Assembly: GCF_003851685.1 (NCBI RefSeq)
Contig: NZ_CP027727.1
Span: forward strand, 3,596,001-3,660,000
Reading direction: 5' to 3'
Origin: Pseudomonas sp. R5-89-07
Lineage (GTDB): Bacteria; Pseudomonadota; Gammaproteobacteria; Pseudomonadales; Pseudomonadaceae
Length of the DNA: 64,000 nucleotides
Notes under the pieces: generated by a model
The model's input: only the letters and a program-made list of their open reading frames with translations
The model's database searches: none
What the model was told of the DNA's origin: nothing
Shown here: in pieces, positions 51,240 through 60,590 of the stretch
Layout of the letters: each line of letters begins with the position of its first letter
Numbering within the stretch: position 1 is the first letter of the stretch
Position numbers and translations under genes: made by a program

Positions 51240-52966
51240 CACAGCTCAGGCCCCATGGAAAAGTGCAATCGAATGCCGCCCGGGTCTTCCAGCGCATGGG
51301 CGAGGTCGAGGCGGATCGGGCCAACCGGCGAAACCCAGCGCACCCCCACGCCCACACCGGTTTTCAGGCTGGGCATTTCCAGGGTATTGAACGAGTTGCC
51401 CTGGTCGATGAAGGTCGCGATGCGCCATTTATCGGCGATGGAGTATTGGTACTCGGCACTCAGGGCCACCATGTAGCGGCCACCAATGCGATCACCGCGG
51501 TCGTTTTCCGGTGACAGGGTCTGGTATTCATAACCCCGTACGCTCTGGTCGCCACCGGCAAAGAAGCGCAGTGACGGCGGCACCGACTGGTAGCCGTTGG
51601 TGGCACTGCCGCCCAGTTGCGCGCGGCCCAGGAAGCGGTGGTTATCCCACAAGGTGGTCAAACCCTTGATCGTGGCGGTGCCGTAGAGCAGGTTGGTGTC
51701 GGAACCGAGCCCTTCCTTGGCGACCTTGCTGTCGAACATCAGGCGATAACCGTTATGTGGGTCGATGCGGTTGTCGCTGCGCAGGTAGGAGTAGCTGATG
51801 CCCGGCATCACCAGGTTACTCATGCCCGAGTCATTGCCCAGGCTGTATTCTTCACGCTGGTATTTGAGTGAGATAACCCGCGTCCAGCCGCTGGGCAATT
51901 TACTGTGCCATTCGGGACCGAGGGTGAGCAACTTGCTCAGGGTGTCGGTGTTGGCCAGCTCTTCATTCTGGTAACCGCCGGCGAAGCGCAATTTATCGGT
52001 GAGCGGTGGGTCGAGCGGCACGTCATACCACAGCCCAACGTTCTGCCGCGGCGCCGACAGTTCGGCTTCCCAGCCATAACTGTGGCCCTGGGGATTGACC
52101 CAGTGGCGCGTCCAGTTGGCCTTGCCCCGAGGGCCGACGTCCGTCGAGAAACCCAGGCCCAGGCCCATGGTGCGTGGCTTGCGCGTGTCCAGCTGCACGG
52201 CCACCGGAATCACATCGTTGGTCGAGGCCGTGGGGCTGGCGTCCACGCGCACGCTTTCGAAGAAACCGCTGGCTTGCAGGTTCTGGTTGAGTTCGGCGAT
52301 CAGTTCGGAGTCGTAAGGTGTGCCGCTTTCAAAGGGCACCATGCGTTGCAGCAGTTCTTCATCGAATGGCGTGTCGCCGGCGAAACTGACCTTACCCATG
52401 CTGTAGCGCGGGCCACTGTCGTACACCAGCTCGATATCGGCGACGCCCGCCTGGGGATCTACCGAGAGTTTCTGGCGGGTAAAGCGCCCGCTGAAGAAAC
52501 CATAGCGCGACGCCTGGTTCTGGATCAGGCGCTTGGCATCGTCGTAATGGCCGTGATTGAGCACCGCGCCGGGCTTGAGCTCGTCACTGGCGGGCACGCG
52601 GAACGCCTTGAGGCTGGCCGCCGGGCCGTCGACCCGCAGGGTGACGTTGCGCAAGTGCACGGGTTCGCCGGGGTCGATGGTCAGGGTCAGGCGCGGGTTC
52701 TTGCCGCCCTTCACATCGCTGGCAATCTGCGGCTGATAGAAGCCCAGCGCCTGGGCGGCTTTGCGCGCCTGTTCTTCGGCGCCGCGACTGAAGCGCAGCA
52801 GCGCTTCTTCATCACGATCGCCCACCCCGCCGATGTAGCCTTCGATGTTGGCTTTCAGCGCGTCGTTTGAGGGTTTGACTCGCACGTCCAGCTCGCTTTG
52901 CGCCAATGCGCCGCAGCTTGTGAACAGCAGTATCAAGCCGCTGGTAAATCTTCCTGGAAACTTCAT
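51239..52966 (-). CDS. tamA: Translocation and assembly module outer-membrane protein TamA
   Basis: A 575-residue Omp85-family precursor with signal peptide MKFPGRFTSGLILLFTSCGALAQ, three POTRA domains (about 25-270) and a C-terminal 16-strand barrel. The strand RFFAGGDQSVRGYEYQ is the Omp85 loop-6 region with the conserved VRGY motif, and the end RLDLAHALEDPGGIRLHFSMGPEL fits the last strand. It is the outer-membrane partner of TamB. Confidence 0.94.
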   Translation of the reverse strand: MKFPGRFTSGLILLFTSCGALAQSELDVRVKPSNDALKANIEGYIGGVGDRDEEALLRFSRGAEEQARKAAQALGFYQPQIASDVKGGKNPRLTLTIDPGEPVHLRNVTLRVDGPAASLKAFRVPASDELKPGAVLNHGHYDDAKRLIQNQASRYGFFSGRFTRQKLSVDPQAGVADIELVYDSGPRYSMGKVSFAGDTPFDEELLQRMVPFESGTPYDSELIAELNQNLQASGFFESVRVDASPTASTNDVIPVAVQLDTRKPRTMGLGLGFSTDVGPRGKANWTRHWVNPQGHSYGWEAELSAPRQNVGLWYDVPLDPPLTDKLRFAGGYQNEELANTDTLSKLLTLGPEWHSKLPSGWTRVISLKYQREEYSLGNDSGMSNLVMPGISYSYLRSDNRIDPHNGYRLMFDSKVAKEGLGSDTNLLYGTATIKGLTTLWDNHRFLGRAQLGGSATNGYQSVPPSLRFFAGGDQSVRGYEYQTLSPENDRGDRIGGRYMVALSAEYQYSIADKWRIATFIDQGNSFNTLEMPSLKTGVGVGVRWVSPVGPIRLDLAHALEDPGGIRLHFSMGPEL

Positions 52967-53030
52967 AGGCGCGGATGCTACACGAGCGAGAGAGGAACTT
53001 TGAACCCGGATTTGTCTGAATAAATCTGTC

Positions 53031-53681
53031 TCAAGCCGTTGCGGCAGTTAACGCTTGGGGATTGGGATGGAAAAACACATGTTCCAGCACAGGCCCAACG
53101 GCAATTTCGCCGATTTCCTCATAGCCCTGGCGCTTATAGAAATCCAGGTAACGGGAATTGCCCGTGTCGAGCACCACGCCCGATGAGTGCGGGTCTTCGG
53201 CGCACCAGTTGTGGACCGCTTCCAGTAACTGTTCGCCGTAGTGGTGGCCCTGCAACTGCGGGTGAATACCCAGCAATGGCAACACATGCACCGATTCGCT
53301 GGGCAGGCACGCCAGCACGGCTTGATGGTATTCCAGGTAACGCCGCGTGCCGCGTACACCGGTGCTCAGCCACATGCGGATCTGCCAGGCCCAGCTTTCG
53401 GTGATACCCAGGCGCCGCTGCGGCGGGGCAATCAGGGCAACGCCGACCAAACGGTCGTTGACGAACAAACCAATGGCCGGAAGCTTCTGGAAAAAATGCT
53501 GCTTGACCAGCTCCCGCACCGTAGCGCGTACCCGCTGCTCATAACCTGGCCGCTCGGCTTCGAAAATGTAGGCGAAGGTCGGTTCGTGACGGTAGGCCTG
53601 GTACAGCAGGGAACGCGCTTCGCGGGAATAACCGCTATTGAGCAGGCGGATTTCGGCAGCGGGCGTCGAAGTGTCAGGCAT
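53031..53681 (-). CDS. GNAT-family N-acetyltransferase
   Basis: A 216-residue protein starting MPDTSTPAAEIRLLNSGYSREA at 53681. The acetyl-CoA-binding segment is VHVLPLLGIHPQLQGHHYGEQLLEAVHNWC (motif A with Q-H-H-Y-G in place of the common QGxGxG), and SGVVLDTGNSRYLDFYKRQGYEEIGE is motif B. The insertion WAWQIRMWLSTGVRGTRRYLEYHQAVLACL is typical of the subgroup in pseudomonads. Target unknown. It is separated from tamA by 64 bases and divergent from xthA. Confidence 0.8.
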   Translation of the reverse strand: MPDTSTPAAEIRLLNSGYSREARSLLYQAYRHEPTFAYIFEAERPGYEQRVRATVRELVKQHFFQKLPAIGLFVNDRLVGVALIAPPQRRLGITESWAWQIRMWLSTGVRGTRRYLEYHQAVLACLPSESVHVLPLLGIHPQLQGHHYGEQLLEAVHNWCAEDPHSSGVVLDTGNSRYLDFYKRQGYEEIGEIAVGPVLEHVFFHPNPQALTAATA

Positions 53682-53850
53682 AACAGTCAATCTCCTGGAC
53701 GCCACTCAATGAGGTGGCGTTCTTATGGGTACGAACCTGCGCAGCGCCAGTCGTTCCCTGACCTTAGCAGCGCATGCTTGCGGCCGCCACGCTGGCCCCC
53801 GTCCGACTTGTCGGCTAGCATCGCCCTTTTGCCAGACTGGACTGCCGACC

Positions 53851-54663
53851 ATGAAAATCGTCTCCTTCAATATCAATGGGCTGCGCGCCCGCCCTCATCA
53901 GCTGGCGGCGCTGATCGAAAAGCATCAACCGGACGTCATCGGCCTGCAGGAAACCAAGGTCCACGATGACCAGTTCCCGTTGGCTGAAGTCCAGGCGCTG
54001 GGCTATCACGTTTATTACCATGGACAGAAAGGCCACTACGGCGTGGCCCTGCTCTCGCGCAAAGAGGCGTTGAGCGTGCACAAGGGCTTTGCCAGCGATG
54101 AAGAAGACGCCCAGCGCCGCTTCATCTGGGGCACCTTCGCCGACGGGAACGGCAACCCCGTCACCATCATGAACGGCTACTTTCCCCAAGGCGAAAGCCG
54201 AGACCATCCGACCAAATTCCCGGCTAAACAGCGTTTCTATGAAGACCTGCAACAGCTGCTGGAAAGCCAGTTCAGCAATGACCAGGCACTGGTGGTGATG
54301 GGCGACGTGAATATTTCCCCGCAGGATTGCGACATCGGCATCGGCGCCGACAACGCTAAACGCTGGCTGAAGACCGGCAAGTGCAGCTTCCTGCCGGAAG
54401 AGCGCGAATGGATGGCCCGCCTGAAAAACTGGGGCCTGGTGGACACCTTCCGTCACTTGAACCCTGAGGTGACCGACCGCTTCAGCTGGTTCGATTACCG
54501 CAGCCGTGGCTTTGAGGACGAGCCCAAGCGCGGGCTGCGCATCGACGTGATCATGGCGTCTACCGGGCTGATGCCGCGGGTCAAGGATGCGGGGGTGGAT
54601 TACGATCTGCGCGCCTTGGAAAAGCCGTCGGACCATGCGCCGATCTGGCTTGAATTGAGCTGA
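53851..54663 (+). CDS. xthA: Exodeoxyribonuclease III
   Basis: A 270-residue AP endonuclease / 3'-exonuclease of base excision repair. Catalytic residues are in [19 protein letters not shown] (Glu34), [20 protein letters not shown] (Asp and Asn), WFDYRSRGF and the terminal [10 protein letters not shown] (Asp-His). The fold is the EEP family and the length is normal. It begins at 53851, 169 bases from the divergent GNAT gene; a REP doublet follows. Confidence 0.95.
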   Translation: MKIVSFNINGLRARPHQLAALIEKHQPDVIGLQETKVHDDQFPLAEVQALGYHVYYHGQKGHYGVALLSRKEALSVHKGFASDEEDAQRRFIWGTFADGNGNPVTIMNGYFPQGESRDHPTKFPAKQRFYEDLQQLLESQFSNDQALVVMGDVNISPQDCDIGIGADNAKRWLKTGKCSFLPEEREWMARLKNWGLVDTFRHLNPEVTDRFSWFDYRSRGFEDEPKRGLRIDVIMASTGLMPRVKDAGVDYDLRALEKPSDHAPIWLELS

Positions 54664-54686
54664 TCTCTCTGACCCAATGCGGTCAA

Positions 54687-54778
54687 GTGTGGGAGGGGGC
54701 TTGCCCCCGATAGCAGTGTGTCAGTTAGCTGATTTATAGCTGATACGCCGCCATCGGGGGCAAGCCCCCTCCCACATT
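54687..54778. repeat. REP doublet after xthA
   Basis: GTGTGGGAGGGGGCTTGCCC and ATCGGGGGCAAGCCCCCTCC face one another around a TCAGTTAGCTGATTTATAGC spacer that itself has a small hairpin. The 86 bases from here to 54864 hold a likely promoter but no gene. Confidence 0.92.
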
Positions 54779-54864
54779 TAGACCTATGGAGTGTCAGTCA
54801 TATAGATGCAATGCAACTGACTTAATCTGGCGGCACTCCCTTTGGCTGACGAAGGTGCCGGCTG

Positions 54865-56193
54865 ATGCTGCGCGTTCTGTTACTGCTAGCCCTTTTCCCG
54901 TTCTTCGCGCTGTCCGCCCCGCTGCCCCTGCCCGATCAAGGCCCGGCTCTGCGCATCCAGGGTTCCAACACCATTGGCGCGGCGTTGGGCCCGGCATTGG
55001 TCAAGGGCTTGATGGAGCATCAGGGTGTGCAAGGCGTGCACAGCGAACGCGTTGAGGGCAGCAATGAACAGCGCGTGATCGGCAAGACCCGTCAGGGTAA
55101 AGCCGTGGTTATCCATGTCGCCGCCCATGGTTCCAGCACCGGGTTTGCCGCGTTGAAAAATGACAGCGCCGATCTGGCCGCCGCGTCCCGCCCGATCAAG
55201 GACAGCGAACTGGTTGACCTCGAGCCCCTGGGTGACCTCAAAGGCCCCGGCGCCGAACACGTGATCGCCATCGACGGCCTGGCAATCATCCTTAACCCAC
55301 GCAACCCGCTGAATACCCTCGACACCGAGCAACTGGCGCAAGTCTTCAATGGCGAAATCAGCACCTGGGAAATGCTGGGCGGCACTGGCGGGGCCATTCA
55401 TGTGTACGCGCGGGACAATCAGTCCGGCACGTATGACACCTTCAAAGAATTGGTGCTGAACCGGCGTGGCAAACCGCTGGCCGCGTCAGCCCAGCGTTTC
55501 GAGTCCAGCGAAGCGTTGTCCGATGCGGTCAGCCGTGACTCTCAAGGCATCGGCTTTATCGGCCTGCCCTATGTACGCCAAGCCAAGGCAGTGGCAATTG
55601 CCGATGGCGACTCGCAACCGATGTTGCCATTGAACAGCCTGATCGCCACCGAAGATTATCCACTGTCACGGCGGCTGTTTTTCTACCTGCCCCCAACGGT
55701 CCACAACCCGTGGGCCAAAGCCTTGGTGGACTTCGCCCAAAGCGCCCAGGGCCAGGCGCTGGTGGCGGCCAACGGCTTTATCGCCCAGCACGTGCAGGCG
55801 ATGGATGTAGAGCCTCGCACCTCGATGCCGGAGGACTACCAGGCGATTGCGCGCGACGCCCAGCGCTTGACGGTGAATTTTCGTTTCGAGGAAGGCAGCG
55901 CCAGCCTGGACAACAAGGCGCGCCAGGACGTGCAGCGGGTGGTGGCTTATCTGGAAAGCCACGGCAAACTGCACAAGCAGGTGACGCTGGTGGGGTTTGG
56001 CGATGCCAAGAATGATCCGCAGCGGGCGGCCTTGCTGTCGAAGTTGCGAGCGATGGCGGTGCGCAGGGAACTGCTGAAAAGCGGCGTGGTGCTGCGTGAT
56101 ATTCGCGGGTTTGGCGCGCAGATGCCGGTGGCGGCGAATACGGCGGATGAAGGGAGGATCAAGAATCGGCGGGTGGAGGTCTGGGTGTATTGA
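54865..56193 (+). CDS. PstS-like phosphate-binding domain fused to OmpA domain
   Basis: A 442-residue precursor. Signal peptide MLRVLLLLALFPFFALS is cleaved near APL. Residues about 25-310 form a PBP-like (PstS) domain (ALRIQGSNTIGAALGPALVKGL, LAAASRPIKDSEL, GEISTWEMLGG, YARDNQSGTYDTFKELVL, GIGFIGLPYVRQAKAVAI). Residues about 325-442 are an OmpA-like peptidoglycan-binding domain (LTVNFRFEEGSASLDNKARQDVQRVVAYL, VTLVGFGDAKND, LRAMAVRRELLKSGV, NRRVEVWVY). Anchored ligand binding at the cell wall is the likely mode. The first part may bind phosphate or another oxyanion; the family is known in Pseudomonas but poorly studied. Confidence 0.82.
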   Translation: MLRVLLLLALFPFFALSAPLPLPDQGPALRIQGSNTIGAALGPALVKGLMEHQGVQGVHSERVEGSNEQRVIGKTRQGKAVVIHVAAHGSSTGFAALKNDSADLAAASRPIKDSELVDLEPLGDLKGPGAEHVIAIDGLAIILNPRNPLNTLDTEQLAQVFNGEISTWEMLGGTGGAIHVYARDNQSGTYDTFKELVLNRRGKPLAASAQRFESSEALSDAVSRDSQGIGFIGLPYVRQAKAVAIADGDSQPMLPLNSLIATEDYPLSRRLFFYLPPTVHNPWAKALVDFAQSAQGQALVAANGFIAQHVQAMDVEPRTSMPEDYQAIARDAQRLTVNFRFEEGSASLDNKARQDVQRVVAYLESHGKLHKQVTLVGFGDAKNDPQRAALLSKLRAMAVRRELLKSGVVLRDIRGFGAQMPVAANTADEGRIKNRRVEVWVY

Positions 56194-56224
56194 ACCTGGG
56201 GGCTGTGTTGCTTGGGCTGGCCTC

Positions 56225-56297
56225 ATCGGGGGCAAGCCCCCTCCCACATGTTGCCTGTGTACACCCATCCAAGTGTGGGAGGGGGCTTGCCCCCGAT
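56225..56297. repeat. REP pair in inverted (back-to-back) order
   Basis: Here the copies appear as ATCGGGGGCAAGCCCCCTCC first and GTGGGAGGGGGCTTGCCCCC second, opposite to the other doublets, with only about 25 bases between. It separates the convergent PstS-OmpA and acyl-CoA dehydrogenase genes. Confidence 0.9.
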
Positions 56298-56313
56298 TGC
56301 AGGCGACGCGGTA

Positions 56314-57543
56314 TTACTGCCCGCTGCGCATCATTTCCCGAGGCACATACTTGCCAATCTCGAACTTGCCAATCGCCGCACGGTGCACTTCGTCCGGGCC
56401 GTCGGCCAGGCGCAGGGTGCGTTGCATGGCGTACATGTAGGCCAGCGGAAAATCGTTGGAAACGCCGGCACCGCCGTGAATCTGGATCGCACGGTCGATC
56501 ACCTTCAGCGCCACGTTCGGCGCGACCACCTTGATCTGGGCGATTTCGCTTTTCGCCACCTTATTGCCCACGGTGTCCATCATGTACGCCGCTTTCAGGG
56601 TGAGCAGCCGCGCCATGTCGATTTCCATGCGCGAGTCGGCGATCTTGTCGATATTGCCCCCCAGGCGCGCCAGCGGCTTGCCGAAGGCGCTGCGGCTGAC
56701 CGAGCGTTTGCACATCAATTCCAATGCGCGCTCGGCCATGCCGATCGAGCGCATGCAATGGTGGATGCGGCCCGGGCCAAGCCGGCCCTGGGCGATTTCA
56801 AACCCCCGGCCTTCACCCAGCAGTACGTTTTCGTACGGCACGCACACGTTGTCGAACAGCACCTCGGCATGGCCGTGGGGCGCGTCGTCGTAGCCGAATA
56901 CCGGCAGCGGACGCAGGATTTTCACACCGGGGGTGTCCACTGGCACCAGAATCATCGAGTGCTGCTGGTGGCGCGGTGCGTCCGGGTTGCTCAGGCCCAT
57001 GAAAATCAGGATTTTGCAGCGCGGGTCGCAAGCGCCGGAGGTCCACCACTTCTTGCCGTTGATCACCCACTCATCGCCCTGGCGTTCGGCGCGGGCGGCC
57101 ATGTTGGTGGCGTCCGAGGAGGCCACGTCCGGTTCGGTCATGGCGAAGGCTGAGCGAATCTCACCGCGCAGCAGCGGCTCGAGCCAGCGCTGCTTCTGCT
57201 CTTCATTGGCGTAGCGCACCAGCACTTCCATGTTGCCGGTGTCGGGGGCGGAACAGTTGAACGGTTCCGGCCCCAGCAGCGAGCGGCCCATGATTTCAGC
57301 CAGTGGCGCGTATTCGAGGTTGCTCAGGCCGGCGCCCAGCTCGGATTCGGGCAGGAACAGGTTCCACAACCCTTCGGCTTTCGCTTTGGCTTTGAGTTCT
57401 TCCATGATGGCGGTGGGCTGCCAGCGGTCACCTTCGCTGACCTGGCGTTCGAACACCGGCTCGGCCGGGTAGACGTAAGCGTCCATGAATGCGGTGACGC
57501 GTTCACGCAGTTCCTGAACTTTGGGCGAATAGGCGAAATCCAT
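56314..57543 (-). CDS. Acyl-CoA dehydrogenase (ACAD11-like)
   Basis: A 409-residue flavoprotein with intact ACAD signatures: [45 protein letters not shown] (FAD and substrate domain), [50 protein letters not shown] and [44 protein letters not shown]. The opening [33 protein letters not shown] is that of the ACAD10/11-type branch, which favours long or branched acyl-CoA. It is divergent from a LysR gene, probably its regulator. Confidence 0.86.
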   Translation of the reverse strand: MDFAYSPKVQELRERVTAFMDAYVYPAEPVFERQVSEGDRWQPTAIMEELKAKAKAEGLWNLFLPESELGAGLSNLEYAPLAEIMGRSLLGPEPFNCSAPDTGNMEVLVRYANEEQKQRWLEPLLRGEIRSAFAMTEPDVASSDATNMAARAERQGDEWVINGKKWWTSGACDPRCKILIFMGLSNPDAPRHQQHSMILVPVDTPGVKILRPLPVFGYDDAPHGHAEVLFDNVCVPYENVLLGEGRGFEIAQGRLGPGRIHHCMRSIGMAERALELMCKRSVSRSAFGKPLARLGGNIDKIADSRMEIDMARLLTLKAAYMMDTVGNKVAKSEIAQIKVVAPNVALKVIDRAIQIHGGAGVSNDFPLAYMYAMQRTLRLADGPDEVHRAAIGKFEIGKYVPREMMRSGQ

Positions 57544-57646
57544 GAGCGGCTCCCTTCTCTGAGAGGTTGTTTAGGTCATGCAATCGATGCTAGAACAGCG
57601 CTGATAATTTACCTAGCCTATTCTCGGCGTGTATTAACATTCATCA

Positions 57647-57661
57647 CCGATATATGATCGG
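57647..57661. promoter_or_regulatory. Inverted repeat between ACAD and LysR genes
   Basis: CCGAT-ATATG-ATCGG, 34 bases before the LysR start, within the 151-base divergent region. A T-N11-A core is present, so it is a possible LysR site; no binding proof. Confidence 0.4.
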
Positions 57662-57694
57662 CGTATGGATACCTAACAATAAGAGTGCAACGAC

Positions 57695-58630
57695 ATGAAT
57701 CTGAGCAAGGTCGACCTCAACCTCTTTATCGTCTTCGACGCGATCTATACCGAAGCCAACCTGACCCGCGCCGGGCAGATTGTCGGCATCACCCAGCCGG
57801 CGGTGTCCAACGCCCTGGCACGCCTGCGCGAGACCTTCAACGACCCGTTGTTCGTGCGCACCGCCCAAGGCATGGTGCCCACGCCAATGGCCCAGAACAT
57901 CATCGGCCCGGTGCGCAATGCGTTGTCGTTGCTGCGGGTTTCAGTGCAGGAGAGCCGGATTTTCAATCCGCAGCAGGCGGCCAAGACCTATCGCATCAGC
58001 ATGACCGACCTCACCGAAGCCGTGATTCTGCCACCGCTGTTCCAGCGCCTGCGCCGCCTGGCGCCGACGGTGGTCATCGAGAGCTTCTTGTCCAAACGCC
58101 GCGAAACCACCAAGGAACTGGCGGCCGGGCGCCTGGACTTCGCCGTGGACGCGCCGCTCAACACCGACCCGCAAGTGCGTCACGTCAAGCTGATGGAAGA
58201 CCGCTACGTGTGCGCCATGCGCAAGGGCCATCCCATGGCGGGCAAGGAAAAATTCAGCCTGGATGACTACCTGGCGCTGACCCATATTCATATTTCCAGC
58301 CGCCGCAACGGGCTGGGGCATGTCGACCTGGCCCTGGGCAAGATGGGCATCCAGCGCAAGATTGCCCTGCGCTCCCAGCACTATCTGATGGCCTCGCAAG
58401 TATTGCAGCAGACCGACATGGTCATGACCGTGCCGGAACGCTTCGCCCGTCGCCATGAACTGCACTGGTTCAACCTGCCGGTCAATGATGTGCCGGCGGT
58501 GGAAACCCACCTGTACTGGCATGAAAGCACCGACCAGGACCCGGCCAACCGCTGGATGCGCGAGCAGATGATCGAGTTGTGCCAGCAGGTGACGGCCCAC
58601 GAGAAAAAGCTGGATAAACAGCAGGCCTGA
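57695..58630 (+). CDS. LysR-family transcriptional regulator
   Basis: A 311-residue regulator. The helix-turn-helix (KVDLNLFIVFDAIYTEANLTRAGQIVGITQPAVSNALARLRETFNDPLFVRTAQGMVPT) is of the NodD/LinR-like LysR branch. The effector-binding domain has RISMTDLTEAVILPPLFQRLRRLAPTVVIES and ends with HLYWHESTDQDPANRWMREQMIEL, typical for this group. It is divergent from the acyl-CoA dehydrogenase gene and probably controls it. Inducer unknown. Confidence 0.88.
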   Translation: MNLSKVDLNLFIVFDAIYTEANLTRAGQIVGITQPAVSNALARLRETFNDPLFVRTAQGMVPTPMAQNIIGPVRNALSLLRVSVQESRIFNPQQAAKTYRISMTDLTEAVILPPLFQRLRRLAPTVVIESFLSKRRETTKELAAGRLDFAVDAPLNTDPQVRHVKLMEDRYVCAMRKGHPMAGKEKFSLDDYLALTHIHISSRRNGLGHVDLALGKMGIQRKIALRSQHYLMASQVLQQTDMVMTVPERFARRHELHWFNLPVNDVPAVETHLYWHESTDQDPANRWMREQMIELCQQVTAHEKKLDKQQA

Positions 58631-58646
58631 GGGAGCCGAGTTTCCC

Positions 58647-58670
58647 TGTGGGAGGGGGCTTGCCCCCGAT
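58647..58670. repeat. REP singlet
   Basis: A single TGTGGGAGGGGGCTTGCCCC copy, 17 bases after the LysR stop. No partner copy is seen within 200 bases. It precedes the liuR promoter. Confidence 0.85.
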
Positions 58671-58688
58671 GGCCAGCGCAGCAGGTCC

Positions 58689-58704
58689 TTGACGTTTACG
58701 TCAA
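58689..58704. promoter_or_regulatory. LiuR-type palindrome at the liuR promoter
   Basis: TTGACGTTTACGTCAA, arms TTGACG / CGTCAA. TTGACG can also serve as the -35 box, the position at which MerR-type activators bind. It resembles the boxes upstream of liuA. liuR starts 41 bases later. Confidence 0.7.
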
Positions 58705-58745
58705 CCTGCAATTAGCTTAGCGCCAAGACCTTCTCGAGCACCGCC

Positions 58746-59138
58746 ATGAGCACCACCTACAGCATTTCCGACCTCGCCCGCGAACTCGACATCACCACCC
58801 GCGCCATTCGCTTCTACGAGGAACAAGGCCTGCTGGCCCCGGAACGCCGGGGCCAGGAGCGTATCTATTCGGCGCGGGACAAGGTCAGCCTCAAGCTGAT
58901 CCTGCGTGGCAAGCGCATCGGCTTCTCCCTGGCTGAATGCCGTGAGCTGATCGAACTCTATGACCCCACCAGCGGTAACCACATTCAACTCAACAGCATG
59001 CTGGCGAAGATCGCCGAGCGCCGTGAGCAGCTCGAGCAGCAGTTGCTGGATATCGAACAGATGAAGCTGGAACTGGACACCGCCGAAGAGCGGTGCACCC
59101 AGGCCCTGGCACACACCATGAGCCAGGCCGGCCATTGA
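58746..59138 (+). CDS. liuR: MerR-family regulator of leucine/isovalerate catabolism
   Basis: A 130-residue MerR regulator: YSISDLARELDITTRAIRFYEEQGLLAPERRGQERIYSARDKVSLKLILRGKRIGFSL is the winged helix, followed by a dimer coiled coil (LNSMLAKIAERREQLEQQLLDIEQMKLELDTAEERC). LiuR controls the liu genes for leucine and acyclic terpene breakdown in pseudomonads. Here the next gene is liuE, 15 bases away, and liuA-liuB lie 3.4 kb downstream with matching boxes. Confidence 0.9.
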   Translation: MSTTYSISDLARELDITTRAIRFYEEQGLLAPERRGQERIYSARDKVSLKLILRGKRIGFSLAECRELIELYDPTSGNHIQLNSMLAKIAERREQLEQQLLDIEQMKLELDTAEERCTQALAHTMSQAGH

Positions 59139-59153
59139 TCAGAAGGTAACGCC

Positions 59154-60053
59154 ATGTCCCTCCCCTCACACGTACGCCTGGTGGAAGTCGGCCCGCGCGA
59201 CGGTTTGCAGAACGAAGCCCAGCCGATCAGCGTGGCCGACAAGGTCCGGTTGGTGGACGCCTTGAGCGCCGCCGGCCTGAGCTATATCGAGGTCGGCAGT
59301 TTCGTCTCGCCCAAATGGGTGCCGCAGATGGCCGGCTCCGCCGAAGTGTTCGCGCAGATCCAGCGCAAGCCAGGCGTGACCTATGGCGCGCTGGCGCCGA
59401 ACCTGCGCGGCTTTGAAGATGCGCTGGCGGCTGGGGTCAAGGAAGTCGCGGTGTTTGCGGCGGCATCCGAAGCCTTCTCCCAGCGCAATATCAATTGCTC
59501 CATCAGCGAGAGCCTGGATCGGTTTGCACCGCTGATGGCGGCGGCCCAACAGCACGGGGTCAGCGTGCGCGGGTATGTGTCGTGTGTGCTGGGTTGCCCG
59601 TATGAGGGCGACATCGCGGCGGCGCAGGTGGCGGCTGTCGCTCGCGAGTTGTATGCCATGGGCTGTTATGAAGTGTCGCTGGGCGACACGATCGGCACCG
59701 GCACGGCGGGGGCGACACGGCGGCTGTTCGAGGTGGTCGGAGCACAGGTGCCACGCGACAAACTTGCCGGCCACTTCCATGACACTTACGGCCAGGCGAT
59801 CGCCAATATCTACGCCAGCCTGCTGGAAGGCATCCAGGTGTTCGACAGCTCTATCGCGGGCCTCGGTGGCTGCCCATATGCCAAGGGAGCGAGCGGTAAC
59901 GTCGCCACCGAGGACGTGGTGTACCTGCTTAATGGGCTGGGCATCGAGACCGGTATCGACCTGGAGCGCTTGATTGGCGCGGGCCAGCAGATCAGCCAGG
60001 TGCTAGGACGGGCAACCGGATCGCGGGTGGCGAAAGCGCGTAGCGCCGGTTGA
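59154..60053 (+). CDS. liuE: Hydroxymethylglutaryl-CoA lyase
   Basis: A 299-residue enzyme that splits HMG-CoA to acetoacetate and acetyl-CoA, the last step of leucine degradation. Motifs: EVGPRDGLQNE (8-21), HFHDTYGQ (207-214) and GLGGCPYAKGASGNVATED with catalytic Cys240. Also called mvaB. It is directly downstream of liuR, unlike the P. aeruginosa order, in which liuE closes the operon. The likely crcY RNA begins 160 bases further on. Confidence 0.93.
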   Translation: MSLPSHVRLVEVGPRDGLQNEAQPISVADKVRLVDALSAAGLSYIEVGSFVSPKWVPQMAGSAEVFAQIQRKPGVTYGALAPNLRGFEDALAAGVKEVAVFAAASEAFSQRNINCSISESLDRFAPLMAAAQQHGVSVRGYVSCVLGCPYEGDIAAAQVAAVARELYAMGCYEVSLGDTIGTGTAGATRRLFEVVGAQVPRDKLAGHFHDTYGQAIANIYASLLEGIQVFDSSIAGLGGCPYAKGASGNVATEDVVYLLNGLGIETGIDLERLIGAGQQISQVLGRATGSRVAKARSAG

Positions 60054-60073
60054 GTAGCACAGCTGTGACAATG

Positions 60074-60103
60074 TGTTACCGCACACCGACATAGCGGGTA
60101 ACG
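60074..60103. promoter_or_regulatory. Inverted repeat, candidate CbrB upstream activating site
   Basis: TGTTACC (60074-60080) and GGGTAACG (60096-60103) form an inverted repeat about 83-110 bases upstream of the sigma-54 promoter. The TGTTAC / GTAACA half-sites correspond to those I recall for CbrB at crcZ; the spacer here is 18 bases, so fit to the published spacing must be checked. Confidence 0.5.
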
Positions 60104-60185
60104 CGGGAACATAATCTGTCGCATTTTATGAAAGACATTTCCCGATAAAAAATCAAGCCATTGATTTTAAAGGGTTTTAAAAAGT

Positions 60186-60201
60186 TGGCACGGCTTCTGC
60201 T
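60186..60201 (+). promoter_or_regulatory. Sigma-54 promoter of the crcY-like RNA
   Basis: TGGCACGGCTTCTGCT matches TGGCACG-N4-TTGCA apart from the C before TGC and the final T, with GG and GC 12 bases apart. Predicted transcription start is near 60212. Confidence 0.82.
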
Positions 60202-60211
60202 ATCTCTATGG

Positions 60212-60590
60212 CATAACAAGAATAAAAAGCGCCAAACCTAATAAAAATAAGACGAAACGACTCTGACATAACAAAAACAACACGGCAGAGACGCAGCTAA
60301 CAGATTTTTTTGGAGAAGATGTGCTTCGCAGGGTACGGCATGCCGAAACCCGCAACCGGTTAGAGAAAAATAAAACTACCTCAGGTAGCTACCCACTGGT
60401 TGGATCGTTGACGAAGAAGCAGATCAGCGTTCAAAAAAATACGTTTGCTCTTGACCCCGGATGGGGGTCACCAAAAACAGCGGTAAAGGGTAACGGTTGC
60501 CAAAAACAACAATAGACCGCCCCTTAATAATAAAAAAAGAGCACGCAACGACACATTAAAGGGGACCTTCGGGTCCCCTTTGTGTTTTCG
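60212..60590 (+). ncRNA. crcY: CrcZ/CrcY/CrcX-family Hfq-Crc decoy RNA, probably CrcY
   Basis: A region without a credible gene, running from a sigma-54 promoter to a strong terminator, about 375 bases, the size expected for CrcY. It holds repeated A-rich CA motifs of the AANAANAA type recognised by Hfq with Crc: AACAAGAATAAAAA, AATAAAAATAAGA, AACAAAAACAACA, AAAAATAAAA, CAAAAACAACAATA and AATAATAAAAAAA. In P. putida, crcY sits next to an HMG-CoA lyase gene (mvaB), as here. The RNA sequesters Hfq/Crc and so relieves catabolite repression, and is made under CbrA/CbrB and RpoN control. A 64-codon frame at 60321-60515 lies inside but has no protein features. CrcX cannot be excluded. Confidence 0.78.
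60558..60581 (+). terminator. Terminator of the crcY-like RNA
   Basis: AAAGGGGACC-TTCG-GGTCCCCTTT is a 10-bp stem with a stable tetraloop, followed by GTGTTTTCG. It ends the RNA near 60590. Confidence 0.9.

Noticed and set aside
58689..58720. Sigma-54 or tRNA-like structure before liuR
   Set aside because: The palindrome matches the boxes before liuA and a MerR-type -35 region; no GG..GC spacing and no cloverleaf fold.
60321..60515. 64-codon frame inside the crcY-like RNA
   Set aside because: No ribosome site at good spacing, low-complexity A-rich translation, and a clear RNA gene layout. A small dual-function peptide cannot be excluded but is not supported.
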